Assembly: GCF_000425185.1 (NCBI RefSeq)
Contig: NZ_AULH01000020.1
Coordinates: forward strand, 30,210-94,209
DNA length: 64,000 nucleotides
Direction: 5' to 3'
Origin: Pleomorphomonas koreensis DSM 23070
Lineage (GTDB): Bacteria > Pseudomonadota > Alphaproteobacteria > Rhizobiales > Pleomorphomonadaceae
Below are positions 50,998 to 60,847 of the stretch, in pieces. Position numbers and translations under genes: made by a program. The notes under the pieces are model-generated. The model was not told the origin of the DNA. It searched no databases and saw only the letters and a program-made list of their open reading frames with translations. Positions within the stretch are counted from its first letter, which is position 1, and each line of letters starts with the position of its first letter.

Positions 50998-51843
50998 TCA
51001 GCGATGGGCCCAGGCCCAGTAGAGTTCGCGCGCCTTGCGGCCCTTGGGGCCGAAGGCCAGCGCCTTGTCGTCGAAGCCGATCACCGGCACCACCTTGGAG
51101 ATGTTGCCGGTGGAGAAGATCTCGTCGGCGGCGCGGAAGTCGTCGAGCGTCAGCGTCACCTCGTGCACGGTCTCGCCGGCCTCGCGCAACAGGCCGATCG
51201 TCCGCCAGCGGGTGATGCCGGCGAGGAAGGTGCCGTTGGCCACCGGCGTGAAGTATTCGCCGCCCCTGACCAGGAAGACGTTGGCGGTGGCCAACTCGGC
51301 GACATTGCCGGCGAAATCCTGCACCAGGGCGTTCTGGAAGCCCTTGGCCTGCGCCTCGCGCAGCATGCGGGCGTTGTTGGGGTAGAGGCAGGCCGCCTTG
51401 GCGTCGGTCGGCATGCATTCGATGGTCGGCCGGCGGAAGCGCGTGGTGGTGATGGTGAAGCCCCTGGGCTCGACCATCGGCATCTCCTCGAGGCAGAGCG
51501 CGAAGTCGGTCGAATCGGGATCGGCGGCCACCACCGAGGCGTCGCCCGCCTCGGCCCAGTACATCGGCCGGATGTAGACGGCCGGATCGGGACCGAACTT
51601 CTTCAGGCCCTCCTCGGTCAGGCCGACGATCTCGCCGTCCGACAGCGTCGGCGCGAGGCCGAGGTTGCGGGCCGAGCGGTTGACGCGGGCGGCATGACGG
51701 TCGAGGTCCGGCGCCACGCCCTCGAAGGCGCGGGCGCCGTCGAACACCAGCGAGCCCAGCCAGGTGGCGTGGGAATTGGCGCCGAGCACGCGCACGTCGC
51801 CCTCGTGCCAGGCGCCGTGATAAAAGGTCCAGATGCGCGACAT
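50998..51843 (-). CDS. Class IV PLP aminotransferase (branched-chain amino acid aminotransferase-like)
   Basis: The 281-residue fold-type IV enzyme starts with MSRIWTFYHGAWHEGDVRV. The PLP lysine is in TDAKAACLYPNNARMLREA near residue 150, and the later segment GNVAELATANVFLV supplies the conserved glutamate. IlvE-like activity is the default call; a D-amino acid or aryl substrate is possible. It is the first gene of the set with the AhpD-like and quinone oxidoreductase genes. Directly upstream lies a remnant of a sugar ABC ATPase. Confidence 0.88.
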   Translation of the reverse strand: MSRIWTFYHGAWHEGDVRVLGANSHATWLGSLVFDGARAFEGVAPDLDRHAARVNRSARNLGLAPTLSDGEIVGLTEEGLKKFGPDPAVYIRPMYWAEAGDASVVAADPDSTDFALCLEEMPMVEPRGFTITTTRFRRPTIECMPTDAKAACLYPNNARMLREAQAKGFQNALVQDFAGNVAELATANVFLVRGGEYFTPVANGTFLAGITRWRTIGLLREAGETVHEVTLTLDDFRAADEIFSTGNISKVVPVIGFDDKALAFGPKGRKARELYWAWAHR

Positions 51844-51887
51844 GGTCTTGGTCGTCCTCTTTGGTTTCTGGCACGCCGCCTTCGGTG

Positions 51888-52100
51888 GACGGCGGCGGAC
51901 ATGATGCGCTCCTCGCTGGCCTCGGGCGGCGAGAATTCTCCGGCCACTCGTTCCTGACGACAGACCAGGATGCGATCGCTGAGCTTCAGGATCTCGGGAA
52001 GATAGGACGAGAACGCCGCCGCGTCGACGCCACGCGTCGGCTCGTCGAAGATGCCGAGGCGGGGCTTCCGAACGAGCCTGTCGATCACCGCGAAGCCCAT
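51888..52100 (-). pseudogene. Remnant of a sugar ABC transporter ATPase (RbsA-like C-terminus)
   Basis: About 71 codons on the minus strand read like the end of an RbsA-type ATPase: RKPRLGIFDEPTRGVDAA (Walker B and D-loop), then SSYLPEILKLSDRILV and EFSPPEASEERIMSAAV. The stretch between the D-loop and the LPEILKLSDR element is missing roughly 25 residues, and everything N-terminal of the fragment is gone. It differs from both intact ATPases in the window, so it derives from a third transporter. It occupies the 5' flank of the aminotransferase. Confidence 0.75.
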
Positions 52101-52149
52101 GCCGAAGGCATGACCTGGAGAAGTAGCTTTACATGCGAAAAAATAAAAC

Positions 52150-52178
52150 TTGACGTGGGAAATATCGGCTGCAAGATT
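52150..52178 (+). promoter_or_regulatory. Predicted promoter of the LacI regulator at 52303
   Basis: TTGACG (52150-52155) and AAGATT (52173-52178) are spaced by 17 bp, in an AT-richer patch upstream of the regulator gene. It lies just upstream of the ATPase remnant's 5' edge. Confidence 0.45.
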
Positions 52179-52302
52179 CGATCGGCGGGCAGCGTATTCG
52201 GCCTGCCGGCGACCGCGCGGCAAACTGCCGGTTGGCGTCCTGCCTTGCAAGCCTCTACAATGAATGGCCTGCTCAGGTTGTGGATGGAACGGGGATGGCA
52301 GA

Positions 52303-53340
52303 GTGACCACGACGATCCGAACGATGGAAGAGTTTTCCGACTACGTCGGCTTGTCGCGCCCGACCGTCTCCCGCTACTTCAACGATCCCAATTCCGTCCG
52401 CCGCCAGACCCGCGAGACCATCGAGAAGGCGATCAAGGAATCCGGCTTCCGGCCGAACCTCTTCGCCGTCAATCTCAACCGCCGCCGCACCAACATTCTC
52501 GGCATCATCATCCCCAACTCGACCGACGTGTTCTACATGGCGCTGACCCGCCGTATCGAGGTACTGGCCGAGGAGGCGGGCTATCTGGCCTTCGTGCTGT
52601 CGTCGGACGGCAAGCCGAAGCTGGAGGAGCGGGCGATCGAGACCTTCAAGGCGATGAACGTCGCCGGCGCCGTCATCGCGCCGCTCGGCGTGCAGTCGCA
52701 CCACGACAAGCTGGCCCGGCTCGGCGCCAGCATCCCGATGATCTATGTCGACTCGCAGCTCGACGCCGAATCCGCCTTCGTCGGCACCAACAACCGCCAG
52801 AGCTTCCGGCTGATCGTCGACTATCTGTCGCGCTCGGGCGACGCGCCCTGCTATTTCGGCATGCCCTCGGTCAACCGCAACGCCATCGAGCGTCGCGAAG
52901 CCTATCGTCTGGCCATGGAGGCGCTGAAGCTGGAGCCGCGCTATGTGGCGACGCTGCCGGACACCTCCTGGGACTTCGAGCGCTTCGGCTTCACCGAGGC
53001 CGTGCGCCTCCTCGGCGAGGGCGGTTTCCCGACGCGCACCGTTCTCTGCGCCAACGACCGCATCGCCTTCGGCGTGCTGGCCGCCGCCTACCAGGCCGGC
53101 CTGAAGGTGGGACGCGGCGACGATTGCGACCTGCGTATCGCCGGCCACGACGACCATCCGCTGTCACGCTACACCTGTCCGCCGCTGACCACCGTGGCGC
53201 AGAACTACAACGAGATCGGCCGCATCGCCGTCGAACTGCTGCTGCACAAGATCAACGCCCGCTTCGACGAGGACGTCGAGCCGCACGGCAACGAGCGCGT
53301 GCTGCTCAACGCCGAGATCATGCTGCGCACCTCGGCCTGA
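52303..53340 (+). CDS. LacI-family transcriptional regulator of the sugar operon
   Basis: The 345-residue repressor starts with a LacI helix-turn-helix (IRTMEEFSDYVGLSRPTVSR, then NDPNSVRRQTRETIEKAI) and a sugar-binding-type effector domain (NILGIIIPNSTDVFYMALTR, VLCANDRIAFGVLAAAY). GTG at 52303 is chosen because it places TTTIRT directly before the HTH, as usual for the family, and GGGGATGG precedes it. It converges on the GatZ/PfkB/ABC operon that ends with the DUF4432 gene, so it probably controls that operon. Candidate operator: 60700. Confidence 0.9.
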   Translation: MTTTIRTMEEFSDYVGLSRPTVSRYFNDPNSVRRQTRETIEKAIKESGFRPNLFAVNLNRRRTNILGIIIPNSTDVFYMALTRRIEVLAEEAGYLAFVLSSDGKPKLEERAIETFKAMNVAGAVIAPLGVQSHHDKLARLGASIPMIYVDSQLDAESAFVGTNNRQSFRLIVDYLSRSGDAPCYFGMPSVNRNAIERREAYRLAMEALKLEPRYVATLPDTSWDFERFGFTEAVRLLGEGGFPTRTVLCANDRIAFGVLAAAYQAGLKVGRGDDCDLRIAGHDDHPLSRYTCPPLTTVAQNYNEIGRIAVELLLHKINARFDEDVEPHGNERVLLNAEIMLRTSA

Positions 53341-53364
53341 TATCAGGCGGGGCCGATACGGCAA

Positions 53365-53392
53365 CTCCCCCCGCGCCGGGGCGCGGAGGGAG
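53365..53392. terminator. Hairpin between convergent LacI and DUF4432 genes
   Basis: CTCCC and CCGCG elements pair with CGCGG and GGGAG in an imperfect GC-rich stem midway between the two stop codons. No T-run is adjacent. It is a possible shared terminator. Confidence 0.4.
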
Positions 53393-53422
53393 CATGGCGG
53401 CTGGCGGTCCATTGTTTTTGGA

Positions 53423-54595
53423 TCAGGCCCGGCTCTCTGTCCGGTAGATCGGTTCGGCGTGCACGCGCGCGCCGGCGGTCGTTCCGAGCTTCCCGATTCG
53501 GGCGACGCAGGCGTCGACGGCGGTCTTGTCGGAAAGCAGGTCGAAGCGCAGGCGGAAGCGTGCCTCGGCGCCCGGTTCCAGCGTCTTGAGCCGGCCGGCC
53601 GCCCGCTCCACCGGCAGCGGATAGGGATAGTTGGAACCCGGCTCGAGGCCGGTGACATAGCCCTGCCTGTCGGTGTCGGTGTTCTTCCAGAGCGAGAAGG
53701 CCGGCAGTTCCGCCACGTGATAGGTGACGGAGAAGCCCAGCGTGCTTGAAGCGTTGACGAGCGCCACCTCGGTCTTGCCGTCGGCGCCGGCCTTCAGCTC
53801 GCAGGCGTAGAGCATCTCGTCGAAGTCGGGCGTCGGGCCGCGATAACGATCCCAGGTGGCGAGATCCGGCTTGGCGGCGTCGTTGAACGGCGCCACATGG
53901 AGGAACGGCCCGACGACGCGGGCGCCTTCGTCGAGCACCGGACGGCCGACGTTGGTGTGATAGATCACCTCGTAGGGGTGGGCGTAGTCGGCGCGGTTGG
54001 TGAGCCGGTCGTCGAGCGAGAAGCCGCTGTCGCCGGGCACGACGGTCAGCTCGGTCCAGGTCTCGAAATCGACGTTCTTGAACGCCTTTTCCTTGACGAG
54101 GCCGCGCAGCACGATGCGGTGCGGCGCCTGCCGGCCGATGCACACTTCCACCTTTGATGCCGGCGTGTTGCCGGCCCGGCCATGCAGCGTGTAGACCTTG
54201 TCGCCGTCAACGGTCGGATGGCCGCTCCACTCGTAGCCGCAGCGCACCATCAGTTCGTTGAAGCCTTCCAGCCAGCCAAGGCCGTTGCGCTCGCCGAGGC
54301 GGATGAACGAGGGATGCACCACCTCGTCGACCGGCGACGCCCAGCCGAAGCCGACGCCATCGAGGCTGGCCCTCAGGATGCCCATGCCGCGCGTCGGGAT
54401 CACCGTCACCGTGAGCCGGCCGGCCCGGATGGTCACAAGCGTGCTGCCCTCCTGCCGGCCGCCGTGCAGCGTGCGCTTGACGATCTCGAACGGCGTGCCG
54501 TCGTCGAGGCCGAGTTCGGTGGAGGTCACCGCCCAATCGGCAAGCTCGATGCCGCCGGCCGTATCGGTCAGCGTGAAAATGAAGTCGTCCTGCAT
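53423..54595 (-). CDS. DUF4432 family aldose-epimerase-like protein
   Basis: The 390-residue protein has a galactose-mutarotase-like beta-sandwich with VTVIPTRGMGILRASLDGVG near residue 75, GWLEGFNELMVRCGYEWSGH near residue 105 and the histidine-bearing HPYEVIYHTNVGRPV near residue 215. DUF4432 proteins occur in sugar catabolic operons and are assumed to epimerise or bind a sugar; no reaction is established to my knowledge. The ATG at 54595 was chosen by family start. It is last of the SBP-ATPase-permease-PfkB-GatZ-DUF4432 operon, 166 bp after gatZ. Confidence 0.82.
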   Translation of the reverse strand: MQDDFIFTLTDTAGGIELADWAVTSTELGLDDGTPFEIVKRTLHGGRQEGSTLVTIRAGRLTVTVIPTRGMGILRASLDGVGFGWASPVDEVVHPSFIRLGERNGLGWLEGFNELMVRCGYEWSGHPTVDGDKVYTLHGRAGNTPASKVEVCIGRQAPHRIVLRGLVKEKAFKNVDFETWTELTVVPGDSGFSLDDRLTNRADYAHPYEVIYHTNVGRPVLDEGARVVGPFLHVAPFNDAAKPDLATWDRYRGPTPDFDEMLYACELKAGADGKTEVALVNASSTLGFSVTYHVAELPAFSLWKNTDTDRQGYVTGLEPGSNYPYPLPVERAAGRLKTLEPGAEARFRLRFDLLSDKTAVDACVARIGKLGTTAGARVHAEPIYRTESRA

Positions 54596-54761
54596 ATTGC
54601 CTGTCCCGTATTGCCGCCTCAGAGCCCCGACGCGAAACTCTACCGGGGGTATCTGGCCTCGATTCCGGTGCTTCCGGGGCTTGCGACTCTCAAGTTCGCT
54701 CCGCACCGGTTCGCGAAACCATTGCCATCTACCTCACCCCGGAGAATTTCAAGTCAGGCCC

Positions 54762-56039
54762 TCAAAGGCAGGCGTTGAAATAGTCGTCGAGCACCCGGTC
54801 GACCATGGCCAGCGACAGGCCGTGCGCGGTGGGCTCGACCCGGCCGCGACGGACGCCCTCGTAGACGCCGGCCAGATACTGGCTGATCAGGGTCTCGGGG
54901 ATGGCGGCATCGCCGAACAGGGCGAGAAGCTCTCCGGCGGCCTTGGCGATCTCCGGTTCGGGCCAGTAGTAGCGGATGCGGTCGGAGTAGCTGAAGTGCC
55001 GTTGCAGGCGCTGCTCGTCCGGCGTGCCGAAGTAATACTTCGCCCAGTTGTCGGGGTGGGCCAGCATCACCCGCTCGAAGGTGGCTTGCAGCGTTTCCTT
55101 GCGGCGGCCGGCGTAGAGCACCTCGGCGATATGGTCGAGGCCATAGAGCGCCTCGCGCAGGGCGAAGGTGAGGGCCGGGCCGACCTTGAGGATCGAGAAG
55201 CCGTTGTCGACCAGCGCCTTCAGCGCTTCCGGCGTCTGGTAGTCGGTCGAATGCGCCTCGAACACGAAGCCCTTGAGGTCATCGAGCACGGCCGACAGCG
55301 ACGCGGCCTTCTCGGGATCGAAGGCGACGACGTTGTGGTTGCCGAACTCGACGCCCGGCTGCACCACGGCGCCGACGGCGCGGTCGAAGGCGTCGGCGAT
55401 GCCGGCCTTCTCGAAGGCCGCGCGGTGGACGGCGATGGTCTCGCGTGCCGCCTCGGGCCTCGTGACTTCCAGCTCCTCGATTTCCTCCATGGCGCCGCCG
55501 GGGATCGGCACCTCGGTGCCGACGATGTAGACCGGCTTGACGGCCGCGTCCTTCGTCACCCGTTCGGCCACCGCGGCAAGGCTGGCGGCCCGCTCGGCGG
55601 TCAGCGCGTCGGCGAGCGCCACCGGCTCGCCGGCACAGCCCATGGAGGTGTCGAGGTGGAGCTTGGTGAAGCCGGCTTCGGCGAAGGCGGCGATCATCAC
55701 CTTGGCCTTGTCCATGGCGTCATTGGCGGGGAGCTTCTTCCACGGATTGGGGCCGAGATGGTCGCCGCCGAGGATGACCTTCCCGAACGGGAAGCCGATG
55801 CGCTTGGCGATCGCTTCCACGAAGTCGCGGAAGTCGCGCGGCGTCATGCCGGTATAGCCGCCGTCCTGGTTGACCTGGTTGCAGGTGGCTTCGATCAGCA
55901 CCGGCAGGCCGAGGCGGGCGGCATGACGCATCGCCGCCTCGATCACCACCGGATGGGCCGAGCAGATCGACGGGATGCCCCTGAGGCCGGAGGAACGGAA
56001 GCGCCAGGTGGCGATATCGGATAGCGGATTGACGGACAT
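54762..56039 (-). CDS. GatZ/KbaZ-like D-tagatose-bisphosphate aldolase non-catalytic subunit
   Basis: The 425-residue protein belongs to the GatZ/KbaZ/AgaZ family: GIPSICSAHPVVIEAAMRHA, EATCNQVNQDGGYTGMTPRD and GGDHLGPNPWKKLPA are family landmarks. In enteric bacteria GatZ/KbaZ stabilises the class II aldolase GatY/KbaY that splits tagatose 1,6-bisphosphate; no GatY/KbaY gene lies in this operon. It may partner with an aldolase elsewhere or act on its own. It begins 2 bp after the pfkB-type kinase gene. Confidence 0.88.
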   Translation of the reverse strand: MSVNPLSDIATWRFRSSGLRGIPSICSAHPVVIEAAMRHAARLGLPVLIEATCNQVNQDGGYTGMTPRDFRDFVEAIAKRIGFPFGKVILGGDHLGPNPWKKLPANDAMDKAKVMIAAFAEAGFTKLHLDTSMGCAGEPVALADALTAERAASLAAVAERVTKDAAVKPVYIVGTEVPIPGGAMEEIEELEVTRPEAARETIAVHRAAFEKAGIADAFDRAVGAVVQPGVEFGNHNVVAFDPEKAASLSAVLDDLKGFVFEAHSTDYQTPEALKALVDNGFSILKVGPALTFALREALYGLDHIAEVLYAGRRKETLQATFERVMLAHPDNWAKYYFGTPDEQRLQRHFSYSDRIRYYWPEPEIAKAAGELLALFGDAAIPETLISQYLAGVYEGVRRGRVEPTAHGLSLAMVDRVLDDYFNACL

Positions 56040-56041
56040 GT

Positions 56042-56989
56042 TCAGCTCCTTTGTTCGGCGATCAGCGCGTCGAGTTCGGCGCGCGTCGACGCGCCCTCCA
56101 TCGGGCCGGAGCGGGTGACGGCCCGGGCGCCGGCGGCGTTGGCGTAGCGGAGCGCCGTCTCGGGATCGGCGCCGGCCAGCCAGAAGGTGACGAAGGCGGC
56201 GCCGAAGCAGTCGCCGGCGCCGGTCGGGTCGACTTCCGTCACCTTGAAGCCCGGCAGGCTGATCTGCCGGTCCTTGTCGAAATAGCTGGCGCCGGCGGCG
56301 CCGCGCTTCAGCACCACCGCCTTGATGCCGCTCTTCAGCAGGTTGGCGATCGCCTCCTGCTCGCTGCCGGCCGGCGAGAACAGGAACAGCTCCTCGCCGC
56401 TCGGCAGGAACAGGTCGGTCTCGGCCAGCACCACGGACAGCGCCTCGCGCATGCCGGGGCTGTTGAGGATCTCGGCGCGGAGGTTGGGATCGAAGGAGAC
56501 GGTGCCGCCGTTCTTCTTGATGATCCGCGTCGCCTGAAGCACTGCCTCGACCACGCTCGGCGCGTAGAGCGACGAGCCCATGACATGCATGTGGGTGCAG
56601 CTTTCGGCCAGCGCCGCGGCGGCGCCTTTCAGCTCGATCGTGCCGCAGGCGCTGTGGCGGATGTTGAAGACGAAGGCGCGGCTGCCGTCGTCGCGGTAGC
56701 GGACGAAGGCGCTGCCGGTGGTGCCGAGCGGATCGACCTCGATGCCGGAGACGTCGACGCCGTCGCGCCTGAGCCGTTCGAGGTTGACGTGGCCGAAGTC
56801 GTCGTCGCCGACCCGCGAGACGATCGCCGCCGCCTGCCCGAGCTTGCCGACCTGGTCGATGAAGATGGCCGGCGCGCCCGACGGGTAGGGGCCGATCAGC
56901 CCGACCGGCTGGCGGAAGCCGTCGCCGCGTTCGGTGGCGACGATCTCCACCAGCACCTCGCCGATGGTGAGAACCTTGCTCTGACGCAT
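56042..56989 (-). CDS. PfkB-family sugar kinase
   Basis: The 315-residue ribokinase-fold enzyme phosphorylates a sugar with ATP. The early GEVLVEIVATERGDGF and the late anion-hole/catalytic motif DPTGAGDCFGAAF are intact. Its ATG overlaps the permease stop as TAATG. With the GatZ-like neighbour, a ketohexose or ketohexose phosphate (tagatose, fructose type) is a plausible substrate, but the sequence alone does not decide it. Confidence 0.9.
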   Translation of the reverse strand: MRQSKVLTIGEVLVEIVATERGDGFRQPVGLIGPYPSGAPAIFIDQVGKLGQAAAIVSRVGDDDFGHVNLERLRRDGVDVSGIEVDPLGTTGSAFVRYRDDGSRAFVFNIRHSACGTIELKGAAAALAESCTHMHVMGSSLYAPSVVEAVLQATRIIKKNGGTVSFDPNLRAEILNSPGMREALSVVLAETDLFLPSGEELFLFSPAGSEQEAIANLLKSGIKAVVLKRGAAGASYFDKDRQISLPGFKVTEVDPTGAGDCFGAAFVTFWLAGADPETALRYANAAGARAVTRSGPMEGASTRAELDALIAEQRS

Positions 56990-57956
56990 TACTGTTTGGC
57001 CCGCTTGGAGCGAACGTCGAGCCAGACGGCCAGCAGGATGACCAGGCCCTTGACGATCAACTGGTAGAAGTAGGGAACGGACAGCATGTTCATGCCGTTG
57101 TTCATGATGCCGATGATCAGCGCGCCGATCAGCGTGCCGATCATCGTGCCGACGCCGCCGGCCAGGCTGGTGCCGCCGAGCACGGCCGCGGCGATGGCGT
57201 CCAGCTCGTAGCTGGTGCCGGCGTTGGTCTGCGCCGAATAGAGGCGCGACGACAAGAGGATGCCGGAGATCGCCGCCATGATGCCGGAGATCATGAAGAT
57301 GGTGATCTTCACCCGGTCGACCTTGATGCCCGAGTAGACCGCCGCCTCGCGGTTGCCGCCGGTCAGATAGGCGCGGCGGCCGAAGGTGGTCTTCGACAGC
57401 AGCACGTGGTTGAAGACGAACAGCACCACCACGATCCAGATGATCACCGGCAGGCCGAGGAAGCTCTCGGCGCCGATGGAAATCCAGGTCGGGTTCTCGA
57501 TCATCGCCGGCGCGCCGTTGGTCGGCAGGCTGACGAGGCCGCGGAAGATGCCCATGGTCGCCACCGTCACGATGAACGACGGCAATCCGAGCTTGGCGGT
57601 GAGCGTGCCGTTGATGCCGCCCATCACCGCGCCGGCGGCGAGCGTCAGGACAAGCGTCGGCAGGAAGCCGAAGCCGGCCAGGAAGGCCTGGGCGGCGACC
57701 ATGCCGGCAACGGCGATGATCGAACCGATGGAGAGGTCGATCTCGCCGAGCAGGATCACCCAGGTCATGCCGAAGGCGGCGATGGCGATCACCGCGATCT
57801 GCTGCAACACGTTCATGAAGTTGGCGACCGTCATGAAGCGCGGGTTCATCACCGAGAAGATGATGCAGAGAACCACCAGCGAGAGGAAGATGCCGCCATA
57901 CTGCCGGAACAGCTTGGCATAGGGCTTCTGGGCGAGCTTTACGTGCTTTTCATCGC

Positions 57957-57960
<4 letters not shown>
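56989..57960 (-). CDS. CUT2 sugar ABC transporter permease (RbsC-like)
   Basis: The 323-residue inner-membrane permease has about eight to ten hydrophobic segments, with MTWVILLGEIDLSIGSIIAV near residue 65 and VLGGTSLAGGVGTMIGTLIG near residue 260, both typical of RbsC. It pairs with the ATPase gene whose stop it overlaps (ATGA, 4 bp) and with the binding protein at 59578. Confidence 0.92.
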
Positions 57961-59471
<1,511 letters not shown>

Positions 59472-59533
59472 GCCCGCCTCCTTATCCGACGCGAAGCCCG
59501 GCGGCCGCGACGGGCGCGACCGGGGAAAGAACG

Positions 59534-59563
59534 GCGCGGGGCTGCTGCGAAGCGGCCCCGCGC
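59534..59563 (-). terminator. Intercistronic hairpin after the sugar-binding protein gene
   Basis: GCGCGGGGC and GCCCCGCGC are perfect 9-bp arms around 12 nt, 15 bp after the binding-protein stop, with no T-run. It probably attenuates read-through or protects the upstream mRNA so that more binding protein is made. Confidence 0.6.
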
Positions 59564-59577
59564 GTCAGCTTATAGCA

Positions 59578-60468
59578 TCACTTGCCGGTGTAGACGCCCG
59601 GCTCGATCGGCTGCTCGGCCGGCACGTCCTTGCCGGCGATCACCTCGATGGCGGTGTCGACGGCCTTCTTGCCCATCTCGCCGGGGAACTGCTGGATGAC
59701 GCCGACCATCACCGGGTTGGTGTCGACCGCGTTGCGGGCCTCTTCCATGCCGTCGAAGCCGATCACCTTGACCTGGGCCTCGAGGCCGGCCGACTTCACC
59801 GCCACGGCGGCGGCCAGCGCGGCGTCGTCGCCGAAGCCGAAGATGCCCTGGATGTCGGGATTGGCCTGCAGCATGTTCTGCGCGGCGGCCAGAGCCTCGG
59901 CGCGGGTGATGCCGGTCTGCTGGGCGACGATCTCGATGTCCTTGTGCTCGGCGATGGCCTTCTTGAAGCCGTCGATGCGGTTCACCACCGACTGCACGGT
60001 CGGATAGTCGATGATCGCCACCTTGCCCTTGTCGCCGAGCACCTTGGCCATCAGCTCGCCGGCCTTGACGCCGCCGGCGTAGTTGTCGGTGCCGATGTAG
60101 GAGGTGACGTCGACGCCGTTGGCCGGCACGTCGACGGTGATCACCTTGATGCCGGCCTTCTGGGCCTTCTCGATCACCGCCTTGACGCCCTTGCTGTCGA
60201 CCGGCGACAGCACGATGACGTCGACGCCCTTGACGATGAAGTCCTCGACGTCGGCAAGCTGCTTGTTGAGGTCCTGGTTGGCGATCGCCACTTCGAGCGG
60301 CACGTTCTTGGCGGTGGCCTCGGCCTTCATGGCGTCGGCCAGCTCGATGTAGAACGGATGCTGCTGGGTGAGCAGCGAGGCGCCGATGCCGTCGGCCAGC
60401 GCCGACGAGGCGAGGAAGCCGAAGGCGGCGCCGGCGAGCGCCAGGCGAGCGAGCGAACGAATAGTCAT
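59578..60468 (-). CDS. CUT2 sugar ABC transporter periplasmic binding protein (RbsB-like)
   Basis: The 296-residue precursor has a signal peptide (residues 1-25, LAGAAFGFLASSALADG) and a type I periplasmic binding fold: GASLLTQQHPFYIELADAMK, VDVIVLSPVDSKGVKAVIEK and GIFGFGDDAALAAAVAVKS. It is the first gene of the SBP-ATPase-permease-PfkB-GatZ-DUF4432 operon. Ligand unknown; ribose-, fructose- or tagatose-like sugars are compatible with the neighbours. Confidence 0.92.
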   Translation of the reverse strand: MTIRSLARLALAGAAFGFLASSALADGIGASLLTQQHPFYIELADAMKAEATAKNVPLEVAIANQDLNKQLADVEDFIVKGVDVIVLSPVDSKGVKAVIEKAQKAGIKVITVDVPANGVDVTSYIGTDNYAGGVKAGELMAKVLGDKGKVAIIDYPTVQSVVNRIDGFKKAIAEHKDIEIVAQQTGITRAEALAAAQNMLQANPDIQGIFGFGDDAALAAAVAVKSAGLEAQVKVIGFDGMEEARNAVDTNPVMVGVIQQFPGEMGKKAVDTAIEVIAGKDVPAEQPIEPGVYTGK

Positions 60469-60847
60469 CTTGTTCCTCCCACATGGCCGGGAGCTTCGGC
60501 CCGTCCTCGGGGTCGAAAGACATGCCGGCCGTCAGTTGAACTGTCGGCGAACCGCTTCCGTGCCCCATGAGGGAACGGAGCTGCGCCCTTCGGAGCCCGA
60601 TGCGGGCCTCCGCGGCGAACGGCCTCGGCGGAGACGGACGCCTCCGTTTCGGCCCGGTCAACACATCATGGAATGTTGCCGCGTGTCAACATAGATTTTT
60701 TACGCGCGTAATAATTTTGAGCGCCGTACGAAATATTCAACAAACGGTTTACCAAGCCGCCGGTTCCTCTCGCGCCGATGGCTCTCCGGCCGGATCGGCG
60801 CTATCATGGCGCCAGCAGATGCTTTCCGAACCGTCCGAGGAACCACC
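60469..60847. promoter_or_regulatory. Divergent control region between the sugar operon and yjjI
   Basis: The 379 bp contain no gene. An AT-rich patch lies at 60690-60760. It includes the palindrome TTACGCGCGTAA (60700-60711) and, on the minus strand, a TTGACA (60684-60689) that could be the -35 of the sugar operon. No FNR-type TTGAT-N4-ATCAA site was found near yjjI. Confidence 0.5.
60700..60711. promoter_or_regulatory. Candidate LacI-type operator of the sugar operon
   Basis: TTACGCGCGTAA is a perfect 12-bp palindrome with a central CG, in an AT-rich patch beside a minus-strand TTGACA. LacI-family dimers bind even palindromes with central CG. The regulator at 52303 is the nearest candidate; binding is inferred. 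Confidence 0.45.

Larger units (their letters stand above)
51844..52302. other. Intergenic stretch with ATPase remnant and LacI promoter
   Basis: The 459 bp between the aminotransferase and the LacI gene hold the remnant at 51888-52100 and a candidate promoter at 52150-52178. Nothing else was recognised. Confidence 0.6.
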
